DNA of 64,000 nucleotides from Streptomyces iranensis (GTDB lineage: Bacteria; Actinomycetota; Actinomycetes; Streptomycetales; Streptomycetaceae), in assembly GCF_017874715.1 (NCBI RefSeq), contig NZ_JAGGLR010000010.1, positions 124,001 through 188,000 on the forward strand, read 5' to 3'. Shown one piece after another: positions 57,793 through 64,000 of this stretch; the first letter of the stretch is position 1, and each line of letters opens with the position of its first letter. Below the pieces are notes generated by a model. That model did no database searches, was not told the origin of the DNA, and saw only the letters and a program-made list of their open reading frames with translations. A program made the position numbers and the translations under genes.

Positions 57793-58934
57793 GCATCACC
57801 AACACGCCGTCCGCTGACGAACTGCGCCAGCACATGGCCGACCACCTGGCGAGGACCGGCTGTATCCGGTCCAAGCCCTGGCGCGCCGCCTTCCTCGGCG
57901 TTCCCCGCCACGAGTTCGTCTCCGACTTCACCGTCCGGGCGCAGGGCAGCCTGCACCGGTACAGCCAGGGCGACCCCGCCTGGCTGGCCGCGGCCTACCA
58001 GGACGTTTCCCTGCTGACCCAGTTCGACCAGGATGGCACCGCCACCAGCTCCTCCACGCAGCCTTCCCTCATGGCCGAGATGCTCGAGGCCCTCGATGTG
58101 CGGGACGGGGACACCGTGCTGGAGATCGGCGCGGGCACCGGCTACAACGCCGCGCTGCTCTCCCACCGCCTCGGGCCCGACCATGTCGTGACGGTCGACG
58201 TCGACCCCGAGCTGGTGGCCTCGGCGAAGACCCGCCTTCGCTCAGCCGGGTACGAACCCACCCTCGTCGCGGGGGATGGGACGGCCGGGTACCCGGAGCG
58301 TGCACCGTACGATCGGCTGCTGGCGACGTGCGGGGTGGGCCGGATCCCGACGCCCTGGCGGGACCAACTGCGCCCGGGTGGGGTGATCGTGGCGAACATC
58401 GGCTGCGGCATCGTGCGCCTGGTGGTCCGGAACGACCACTCCGCCGGCGGCACGTTCCTCTCCGGCCTGGCCACCTTCATGAATGCCCGGCCGACCCCCG
58501 ACACGGTGGGAACCACCACAGGGCGGCTCGTGCAGCCGCTGCTGACGTGGTCCGGCCAGACCCGGGAGATCACCCTCCCCGCAGTCCTGGACGCCCCCGG
58601 GCCGCAGTTCCTCTCCGCGCTGCTGCAGCCGGAGGTCAACGACTTCGCTCTGGTGGCCGAGGACGGTCGGCAGACGCGATGCCTCTTCGACCCGGAGAGC
58701 TCGTCATGGGCACGGATCACCATGACCGAGGCCGGGGTCATGACCGCCTGGCTCGACCACGGTGGGCCGCGTGATCTGTGGGCCGAGCGGGAGCCGCTGC
58801 TCACCCAGTGGCGGGATGCCGGGCGGCCGGGGCATGAGCGCTACGGCCTGACGGTGGACCCGGAAGGTGTTCATACGCTGTGGTTGGACGAGCCGGATGG
58901 CGTGGCCTGGCGTCTGCCGGGCCAGTCGGCGTGA
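57789..58934 (+). CDS. tgmC: PIMT-like O-methyltransferase of ATP-grasp RiPP systems
   Basis: The 381-residue protein has an N-terminal helical part ('LARTGCIRSKPWRAAFLGVPRHEFVSD') and a protein-isoaspartyl-methyltransferase-like SAM domain ('VLEIGAGTGYNAALLSHRLG', 'VVTVDVDPELV', 'YDRLLATCGVGRIPTPW'). A C-terminal extension (about 230-380) is typical of the methyltransferases paired with TgmB/ThfB-type ATP-grasp ligases. It may methylate or convert Asp in the modified peptide. Overlap with tgmB confirms pairing. Confidence 0.85.
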   Translation: MSITNTPSADELRQHMADHLARTGCIRSKPWRAAFLGVPRHEFVSDFTVRAQGSLHRYSQGDPAWLAAAYQDVSLLTQFDQDGTATSSSTQPSLMAEMLEALDVRDGDTVLEIGAGTGYNAALLSHRLGPDHVVTVDVDPELVASAKTRLRSAGYEPTLVAGDGTAGYPERAPYDRLLATCGVGRIPTPWRDQLRPGGVIVANIGCGIVRLVVRNDHSAGGTFLSGLATFMNARPTPDTVGTTTGRLVQPLLTWSGQTREITLPAVLDAPGPQFLSALLQPEVNDFALVAEDGRQTRCLFDPESSSWARITMTEAGVMTAWLDHGGPRDLWAEREPLLTQWRDAGRPGHERYGLTVDPEGVHTLWLDEPDGVAWRLPGQSA

Positions 58935-59230
58935 GAACTCCGGAAGACGACGATGACGACTTGGGCCTGGTCGGCGACCTCGGCGCAGCTATCAACGCGA
59001 GCAAGGACGCCAGCCTCGACTCCGAGCTACGGGGCCTTGCGGGAAGCGCCGCCGAGACCGGTGCCGAGCAGTTGGCCGATCCCAGAGGTGCCGCCGCAGC
59101 CCTTCCTGACCCGTTGCACCGCAGGTCAGAGAGGGCGCGGCGGCATTCGGTCATCAAATGTCGCGGAAGGTCTCGATCTGGGCGCCGATCGAGTTCAGCC
59201 GCTCCGCGAGGTCCTCGTAGCCGCGGTTGA
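58931..59230 (+). CDS. possible small acidic protein coupled to tgmC
   Basis: A GTG in the tgmC stop (GTGA) opens a frame of about 99 codons beginning with a very acidic segment ('RTPEDDDDDLGLVGDLGAA', then 'SKDASLDSELRG') and turning Arg/Ser-rich where it runs antisense into the 3' end of murA (from 59154). The front part looks like real coding sequence; the back part may be read-through after a junction. It could be a remnant of a downstream gene or, less likely, a peptide substrate. Confidence 0.35.
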   Translation: MRTPEDDDDDLGLVGDLGAAINASKDASLDSELRGLAGSAAETGAEQLADPRGAAAALPDPLHRRSERARRHSVIKCRGRSRSGRRSSSAAPRGPRSRG

Positions 59231-60683
59231 TGACGTACACGTTGCGCAGTACGGAGGTGCCCGGCGCGGCCATCATCGCCAGTAGGACGACCACGGCGGG
59301 GCGCAGGGCGGGCGGGCACATCATCTCGGCCGAGCGCCAGCGGGTGGGGCCCTCGACCAGGACGCGGTGCGGGTCGAGGAGTTTGACGTGGGCGCCGAGC
59401 CGGTTGAGCTCGGTGAGGTAGATCGCGCGGTTGTCGTAGACCCAGTCGTGGATCAGCGTCGAGCCCTGGGCGACGGCCGCGATCGCCGCGAAGAAGGGCA
59501 CGTTGTCGATGTTGACGCCGGGGAACGGCATCGGGTGGATCTTGTCGATGGGGGCCTGCAGCTTGGACGGGCGCACGGTCAGATCGACCAGCCGGGTACG
59601 GCCGTTGTCCGCCGCGTACTCCCCGCCGCGCTCGTGGTCCAGCCCCATCTCCTCCAGGACGGCCAGCTCGATCTCCAGGAACTCCACCGGTACCCGGCGG
59701 ATCGTCAGCTCCGACTCGGTGATGACGGCGGCGGCCAGCAGACTCATCGCCTCGACCGGGTCCTCGGAGGGGGAGTAGTCGACATCGCGGTCGATGTGGG
59801 CCACGCCGTGGACGGTCAGCGTCGTGGTGCCCACGCCCTCGACCTTGACGCCCAACTCCTCCAGGAAGAAGCAGAGATCCTGGACCATGTAGTTGGACGA
59901 GGCGTTGCGGATCACCGTGACGCCGTCGTGCCGGGCGGCCGCCAGCAGCGCGTTCTCGGTGACGGTGTCGCCGCGTTCGGTCAGCACGATGGCGCGGGTG
60001 GGGGCGACCGAGCGGTCGACGTGGGAGTGGTACATCCCGTCGGTGGCGGTCACTTCGAGGCCGAAGTGGCGCAGGGCGGTCATATGCGGCTGCACGGTGC
60101 GGGTGCCGAGGTCGCAACCGCCCGCGTAGGGAATCCGGAAGCGGTCCATCCGGTGCAGCAGCGGGCCGAGGAACATGATGACGCTGCGCGTCCGGCGGGC
60201 GGCCTCGGTGTCCATGGCCTCGAGGTCCAGCTCGGCGGGCGGCACGATCTCCAGATCGGCGCCGTCGTTGATCCAGCGGGTGCGGACGCCGATGCTGCCC
60301 AGAACCTCGAGGATGCGGTAGACCTCCTCGATCCTGGCGACCCTCCGCAGTGTCGTACGGCCCGCGTTGAGGAGCGTGGCGCACAGCAGCGCCACACACG
60401 CGTTCTTGCTCGTCTTGACGTCGATGGCCCCGGACAGCCGGCGGCCGCCGACCACCCGGAGGTGCATCGGGCCCGCGTAGCCGAGGGAGACGATCTCGCT
60501 GTCCAGGGCCTCACCGATCCTGGCGATCATCTCAAGACTGATGTTCTGGTTTCCCCGCTCAATGCGGTTGACCGCACTCTGGCTTGTGCCGAGGGCCTCC
60601 GCGAGCTGGGACTGGGTCCAGCCCCGGTGTTGACGGGCGTCACGGATGAGCTTGCCGATACGTGAGAGGTAGTCGTCAGTCAT
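59154..60683 (-). CDS. murA: UDP-GlcNAc 1-carboxyvinyltransferase fused to an N-terminal HTH domain
   Basis: MurA catalyses the first committed step of peptidoglycan synthesis. The 509-residue protein carries an XRE helix-turn-helix at residues about 5-66 ('TQSQLAEALGTSQSAVNRIERG') before a complete EPSP-synthase-type domain. The active-site lysine (K93, 'TSKNACVALL') and the PEP-binding/fosfomycin-target cysteine (C190, 'GGCDLGTRTVQPHM') are present. Such HTH-MurA fusions are found beside aconitase in Streptomyces. The HTH suggests DNA binding or autoregulation. Confidence 0.93.
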   Translation of the reverse strand: MTDDYLSRIGKLIRDARQHRGWTQSQLAEALGTSQSAVNRIERGNQNISLEMIARIGEALDSEIVSLGYAGPMHLRVVGGRRLSGAIDVKTSKNACVALLCATLLNAGRTTLRRVARIEEVYRILEVLGSIGVRTRWINDGADLEIVPPAELDLEAMDTEAARRTRSVIMFLGPLLHRMDRFRIPYAGGCDLGTRTVQPHMTALRHFGLEVTATDGMYHSHVDRSVAPTRAIVLTERGDTVTENALLAAARHDGVTVIRNASSNYMVQDLCFFLEELGVKVEGVGTTTLTVHGVAHIDRDVDYSPSEDPVEAMSLLAAAVITESELTIRRVPVEFLEIELAVLEEMGLDHERGGEYAADNGRTRLVDLTVRPSKLQAPIDKIHPMPFPGVNIDNVPFFAAIAAVAQGSTLIHDWVYDNRAIYLTELNRLGAHVKLLDPHRVLVEGPTRWRSAEMMCPPALRPAVVVLLAMMAAPGTSVLRNVYVINRGYEDLAERLNSIGAQIETFRDI

Positions 60684-60817
60684 GGAGAAGAGGCTATCTC
60701 ACATATGAGATGCGCACGCGACGTGGGAGGCGGAAGGAGTGACGGCTCTCCACTCGGGCATTGTTCTATTAGTATGCAAACAAGTGAGGAAATGTGCGGT
60801 GAAGCGAGGGGGTCGAC

Positions 60818-61327
60818 ATGCGTCCTGTCCGACGGCGCGCGCTGGTCGTCGCACTGCCCTTTGTGCTGGCGTGGGCCGTGGTCGTGGCGACCTTCGCCGG
60901 ACTGCGCGACCGGCTGCCGGACCCGCTCGCCACGCATTTCGGCGCGGACGGGAAGGCCGACGGATTCACCGGTACGGGTGCGTTCCTCTCGGTGGTCACC
61001 GCCGTCCTCCTCGGCTCCGGCCTCCTCACCCTCGTGTCCACCACTCGTCTGACCAAGGGCCTCCGCGCCCAGCGGTTCGCGGTCACCCTCGGCTACGGCA
61101 TGTCCGGCCTGCTGGGCCACGCCTTCGCGTCCCTGCTCGTCGCCAACGCCAACGCCGACGCCACCCGCGCCTCCCGGGTCTCCCAGCCCCTGTGGCAACT
61201 GGGCATCGCCCTCGCGGTCGCGGCCGTGATGGGCGCGCTGGGCTGGCTGCTCGCGAGCCGGGACGCGGCGTCTGTGCCCAACACCCTGATGGAGCGCGAC
61301 CGCCCGGCGGCGGGGGAGCGCGGCTGA
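60818..61327 (+). CDS. DUF1648 membrane protein
   Basis: The 169-residue protein has four hydrophobic segments ('ALVVALPFVLAWAVVVATF', 'GAFLSVVTAVLLGSGLLTLV', 'GYGMSGLLGHAFASLLV', 'LGIALAVAAVMGALGWLL') and the DUF1648 motif 'LPDPLATHFGADGKADGF'. DUF1648 proteins are related to SdpI-type immunity or sensory membrane proteins. It sits one base before the GntR gene. GCGAGGGGG precedes the ATG. The upstream 134 bases are AT-rich and probably hold promoter and operator. Confidence 0.82.
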   Translation: MRPVRRRALVVALPFVLAWAVVVATFAGLRDRLPDPLATHFGADGKADGFTGTGAFLSVVTAVLLGSGLLTLVSTTRLTKGLRAQRFAVTLGYGMSGLLGHAFASLLVANANADATRASRVSQPLWQLGIALAVAAVMGALGWLLASRDAASVPNTLMERDRPAAGERG

Positions 61328-61328
61328 G

Positions 61329-61688
61329 ATGCTCTTCCGCGTCGACCCCGGCTCCGCGGTCCCGCTGGCCGACCAGATCGCCGCCTCCGTACGCGGCGCG
61401 ATCGCCGACGGCACCGTACGCCCCGGCGAACGCCTCCCCGCCGCCCGCGCGCTCGGCGAATCCCTCGGCGTCAACGTCCACACGGTCCTGCGCGGCTACC
61501 AACGGCTCCGCGAGGAGGGCCTGATCGAATTGCGCCGAGGCCGCGGCGCGGTCGTCACCGGCGACCGGCCCACGGCCCGCGCCCGGCTCCTGGAGGGCGT
61601 CCAGGGCCTGGTGGACCAGGCCCGCGCCCTGGGCCTCTCCGACGAGGAGGTCCTGACCCTGGTCAGAACCCGCCTCGGGGGCGGCTGA
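61329..61688 (+). CDS. GntR-family regulator, YtrA type
   Basis: The 119-residue protein consists of a winged helix ('PLADQIAASVRGAIADGTVRPGERLPAARALGESLGVNVHTVLRGYQRLREEGLIELRRGRGAVV') plus a short dimerisation tail, the YtrA subfamily layout. YtrA regulators control adjacent membrane-protein genes, here the DUF1648 gene in the same operon, consistent with autoregulation. Confidence 0.9.
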   Translation: MLFRVDPGSAVPLADQIAASVRGAIADGTVRPGERLPAARALGESLGVNVHTVLRGYQRLREEGLIELRRGRGAVVTGDRPTARARLLEGVQGLVDQARALGLSDEEVLTLVRTRLGGG

Positions 61689-61701
61689 GGCCCATCAGAA
61701 T

Positions 61702-62259
61702 TCAGAATTCGGAGGTGTCCAGCTCCAGGTCGAACGGCTCGGGGAGCGAGAGCGGAGTGCCGAAGGGGTGGGGGCCGTCCGCCTTGGTGTAGCCGAGGTT
61801 GCCAGGCGCGGAGTAGAGCGTGCAGGCGCGCTGCTGCCGGTCGACCAGCAGATACAGCGGGGCGCCGTACTCGGCGTAGCGGCGCGGCTTGACGACCCGG
61901 TCGGTGTCTCCGTTCGAGTCTGAGGTCACCTCGACGATCAGGAGGGTCTGGTCGGGGAGCAGGGCCCCGGCGTCCTTGGCGAGCTCCCGGGGGACGATGG
62001 CGAGGTCCGGCACAAACCAGTTGGGGGTGCCGGGGAGGTCCAGGTCGCCTGATCCCGCCATGCAGCCCAGGGCGTTCACCTTGGGCGCGAGGCGCTCCCG
62101 GACCTTCGCGATCGTGCTCTCGTGGTCCCAAGCAGGCGACAGCGGTTCGATGAACCCCTCGATGACCTGTACGCGGTCGAAGCCCCGGATGCGCTGGACT
62201 GCGTACTTGAGGGCGGTTTCGGGATCGTCGGCCAGGTACGCGGGTGGTCGTGTGCTCAT
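61702..62259 (-). CDS. Uma2-family putative endonuclease (DUF820)
   Basis: The 185-residue PD-(D/E)XK-fold protein has the catalytic pattern in 'VPDLAIVPRE', then 'LLIVEVTSDSNGDTDRVVKPRRYAEYGAPLYLLVD'. Uma2 proteins are very numerous in Streptomyces; their substrate and role are unknown. It converges with the GntR gene; the gap contains a doubled CAGAATT. Confidence 0.85.
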   Translation of the reverse strand: MSTRPPAYLADDPETALKYAVQRIRGFDRVQVIEGFIEPLSPAWDHESTIAKVRERLAPKVNALGCMAGSGDLDLPGTPNWFVPDLAIVPRELAKDAGALLPDQTLLIVEVTSDSNGDTDRVVKPRRYAEYGAPLYLLVDRQQRACTLYSAPGNLGYTKADGPHPFGTPLSLPEPFDLELDTSEF

Positions 62260-62334
62260 CGGTCCTCCACGGGGTGTCGGAACGCGAGGTCTATCGCGGC
62301 GGATACGCGGCGTGCGCGGATCCGGCCCCGGGGA

Positions 62335-63234
62335 TCACCCGTACCGGTGACGATCCCTCGTCACCACCGCCGCCAGCGTCCGCGCCGGGCCGTCGACCGC
62401 GGGGCCGTGGAGGAGTTCGGTGCGGTGGAGGAGGCGGGGGGCGATCAGGGGGGACGTGACGATGCCGGGGGTGCCCTTGGTGGCGGGGTGGGGGAGGAGG
62501 GCGAGGCCGTGGCCGGCGGCGGTGAGGGCGAGGAGGCCGCGGACATCGGTGCCCTCGTACGTCAGCGAGGCGCGGAAGCCGTCGGTCCGGCTGACCGCGC
62601 GCAGCTGCTCCAGCGGCATGGCGGCATCCGGGGCGTCCAGCCAGTTGGCGTCGGCGAGGTCGGCCAGCCGCAGGCCGAGGCGGCGGGCCAGCGGGTGGCC
62701 GGTGGGCAGGGCCACCACCAGCGGGGCCTCCGCGACCGTGACCGCGGTGAGCGGGCCCACCTCGGGCAGCGGCAGGGCGTCGGCGGGGGTGGCCGGGCCG
62801 TCGACCAGTCCCAGGTCCAGGGTCCCGGACGCCACCGCGGCCGGGATCTCCCGGCGGCCGAGGATCCGCAGGGAGGCTTTGGCGGCCGGATGCGCCTGGC
62901 GCACCCGGTCCAGGGCCGTGGCGATTCTCGGGGTCATCGCCAGTGGCGAGGCCCCCACGACCAGCCGGGCGGCGCCGGAGCCCGACAGCCGCTCGACGTC
63001 GGCCCGCGCCGCGTCCAGACGGAGCAGCAGCGGACCGGCGTGTTCCAGCAGCCGGGCGCCCGCGCTGGTGAGCATGACCGGCCGCCGGGTCAGCAGTGAC
63101 GTCCGCAGATCCGCTTCCAGGGACGCGATGTGCTCGGAGACCGCCGCCGGGGTGAAGCCCAGCTCATGGGCGGCGTCGGAGAAGGATCCGCAGCGGGCCA
63201 CGGAGATGAACGTGCGGAGCAGATGCGGGTCCAT
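62335..63234 (-). CDS. LysR-family transcriptional regulator
   Basis: The 299-residue protein starts MDPHLLRTFISVARCGSFSDAAHELGFT, with the LysR helix-turn-helix in the first 60 residues, followed by a periplasmic-binding-fold effector domain ('RLVVGASPLAM', 'LDLGLVDGPATP', 'LVVALPTGHPLARR', 'LLALTAAGHGLALLP'). The target is unknown; LysR proteins often regulate a divergent neighbour, but the next divergent gene is acnA, 440 bases away behind repeats. Confidence 0.9.
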   Translation of the reverse strand: MDPHLLRTFISVARCGSFSDAAHELGFTPAAVSEHIASLEADLRTSLLTRRPVMLTSAGARLLEHAGPLLLRLDAARADVERLSGSGAARLVVGASPLAMTPRIATALDRVRQAHPAAKASLRILGRREIPAAVASGTLDLGLVDGPATPADALPLPEVGPLTAVTVAEAPLVVALPTGHPLARRLGLRLADLADANWLDAPDAAMPLEQLRAVSRTDGFRASLTYEGTDVRGLLALTAAGHGLALLPHPATKGTPGIVTSPLIAPRLLHRTELLHGPAVDGPARTLAAVVTRDRHRYG

Positions 63235-63297
63235 GGCAGCAGTATCGCGGTGGCGGGGGTGGCTCAGTCGGCGATCACCCTTACCGGTGAAGACGGG

Positions 63298-63470
63298 GGA
63301 ACACGGGTGCACACGGGTGAGCACAACGGGGGGACACCGGTGCACATGAGTGAGCACGGGTGAACGCCGGTGCACCGACCCGGACCGCGCGCGGCGACAT
63401 CCGTAGACCGTGTTCGGCCGCCCCCGTAGACCGTGCTCCGCCGCCCCCGGAGACCGCGCGCGGCGGCACC
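63298..63470. repeat. two short degenerate tandem-repeat families
   Basis: At 63298-63376 the unit ACACGGGTG(C/A) and variants with GAGCAC recur about six times. At 63400-63470 a unit of about 22 bases with CCGTAGACCGTG and GGCCGCCCC occurs about three times. No gene is seen in 63235-63677. Confidence 0.6.
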
Positions 63471-63526
63471 CGGACCGCGCTCGCACCCGGGCAGGGCATG
63501 ACCGCGCGGGGGCGATGTACTAGAGT

Positions 63527-63544
63527 TATCTCGACATCGAGATA
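63527..63544. promoter_or_regulatory. perfect palindromic operator upstream of acnA
   Basis: TATCTCGACATCGAGATA is a perfect inverted repeat with 8-base arms and a 2-base centre, about 135 bases before the acnA start and next to a TACTAGAGT patch. It has the form of a dimeric-repressor site (MarR or TetR type); I cannot name the protein. Confidence 0.6.
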
Positions 63545-63576
63545 TCTGCTGGAAGGCGCATAGTCGCCCCGCGCCG

Positions 63577-63608
63577 GTAAGGCTTACCTAACTTAGCCCT
63601 ACCTTAGC
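63577..63608. promoter_or_regulatory. iron-box-like sequence before acnA
   Basis: On the minus strand the region reads CTAAGGTAGGGCTAAGTTAG, then continues GGTAAGCCTTACC. It resembles the DmdR/IdeR consensus TTAGGTTAGGCTAACCTAA, with two overlapping partial matches. Aconitase is an iron-sulfur enzyme, so iron control would be sensible. Not scored computationally. Confidence 0.45.
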
Positions 63609-63677
63609 GGATCGGCGCGGGCATGTGACGGCAGCATTGCGGTGGTACGCGCGAAATCATGCATGAAGGAGACTGTC

Positions 63678-64000
63678 GTGTCGGCGAACAGCTTCGACGC
63701 CCGCAGCACCCTGCAGGTGGGCGACGAATCGTACGAGATCTTCAGGCTGGACAAGGTCGAGGGGTCGGCCCGGCTCCCTTACAGCCTCAAGGTGCTGCTG
63801 GAGAACCTGCTCCGCACCGAGGACGGCGCGAACATCACCGCCGACCACATCCGCGCGCTGGGCGGCTGGGACTCGCAGGCCCAGCCCAGCCAGGAGATCC
63901 AGTTCACGCCGGCCCGCGTGATCATGCAGGACTTCACGGGTGTGCCCTGCGTCGTCGACCTCGCCACCATGCGTGAGGCCGTCAAGGAGCTCGGCGGCGA
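63678..64000 (+). CDS. acnA: aconitate hydratase, 3' end outside window
   Basis: The first 107 codons are visible. After GAAGGAGACTGTC, a GTG start gives 'SANSFDARSTLQVGDESYEIFRLDKVEG', then 'LPYSLKVLLENLLRTEDGANIT' and 'QEIQFTPARVIMQDFTGVPCVVDLATMREAV', the N-terminus of AcnA/IRP-type aconitases. The enzyme interconverts citrate and isocitrate with a 4Fe-4S cluster and can bind RNA as the apo-form. The frame is open to the window edge. Confidence 0.95.
   Translation, partial: MSANSFDARSTLQVGDESYEIFRLDKVEGSARLPYSLKVLLENLLRTEDGANITADHIRALGGWDSQAQPSQEIQFTPARVIMQDFTGVPCVVDLATMREAVKELGG

Noticed and set aside
1..64000. tRNA, rRNA or integrase-flanked att sites
   Set aside because: None could be recognised by eye; a tRNA search program was not available, so absence is not proven.

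Overview
The window is a piece of a Streptomyces chromosome. The evidence is GC-rich coding DNA with strong third-position bias, ATGA/GTGA start-stop overlaps, many GTG starts, rare TTA (bldA-type) leucine codons, a conservon (cvnABCD), a helix-turn-helix/MurA fusion close to aconitase, and secreted sugar hydrolases. I recognised no tRNA, rRNA, CRISPR array or intact transposase.

Layout. (1) 1-10.3 kb is a conserved actinobacterial core: EcsC-like protein, DUF3093, PaaI-type thioesterase, dut, DUF3710, a secreted protein with an internal duplication, kdpDE, an OB-fold protein, DUF3159 and two TrkA-type RCK proteins. (2) 10.9-17.4 kb holds a conservon that overlaps a KimA-like potassium transporter, then a TRAM/RumA-type RNA methyltransferase. 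With the RCK proteins and KdpDE this makes a potassium-homeostasis neighbourhood. (3) 17.4-25 kb is mixed housekeeping: membrane protein, MmpL transporter, a degenerate ATPase coupled to a MazG-like pyrophosphohydrolase, DUF6099, and an F420-type oxidoreductase. (4) 25-30.3 kb carries a homocysteine methyltransferase and the Hen1-Pnkp RNA-repair pair. (5) 30.3-36.1 kb is a scarred accessory stretch: an inverted-repeat element, two truncated genes meeting head to head, a Crp/Fnr regulator, a MITE-like element, a two-gene unit (degenerate P-loop/helical-repeat protein plus tail-anchored protein) and a 125-bp tandem repeat. (6) 36.1-38.5 kb carries arginine deiminase and ornithine carbamoyltransferase.

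(7) 39.2-53.3 kb, all on the minus strand, is a nearly complete alpha-galactoside utilisation island. A secreted GH27 alpha-galactosidase with a C-terminal repeat domain acts outside the cell. A Tat lipoprotein and two permeases import the sugar. A cytoplasmic GH36 alpha-galactosidase releases galactose. A short-chain dehydrogenase, an SMP-30 lactonase, DgoD, a PfkB kinase and a KDPG-type aldolase form an oxidative De Ley-Doudoroff route, with an FCD/GntR regulator inside the operon. Two copies of one AT-rich element at the same spacing from a TTGAC hexamer precede the GH27 gene and the transporter operon.

(8) 53.4-59.2 kb is an accessory island: small protein, HAD hydrolase, XRE regulator, two Cys-rich proteins, a membrane peptide, and an ATP-grasp plus PIMT-like methyltransferase pair of the graspetide (tgm) type. 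The ATP-grasp lacks its N-terminal part and no precursor peptide is obvious. (9) 59.2-64 kb returns to the core: HTH-MurA, a DUF1648/GntR pair, Uma2 nuclease, LysR regulator, and the start of acnA behind a perfect palindrome and an iron-box-like sequence.

Functions are assigned by reading motifs and by recalling families; no database search was run. Starts were chosen from ribosome-binding sites, overlaps and family starts.
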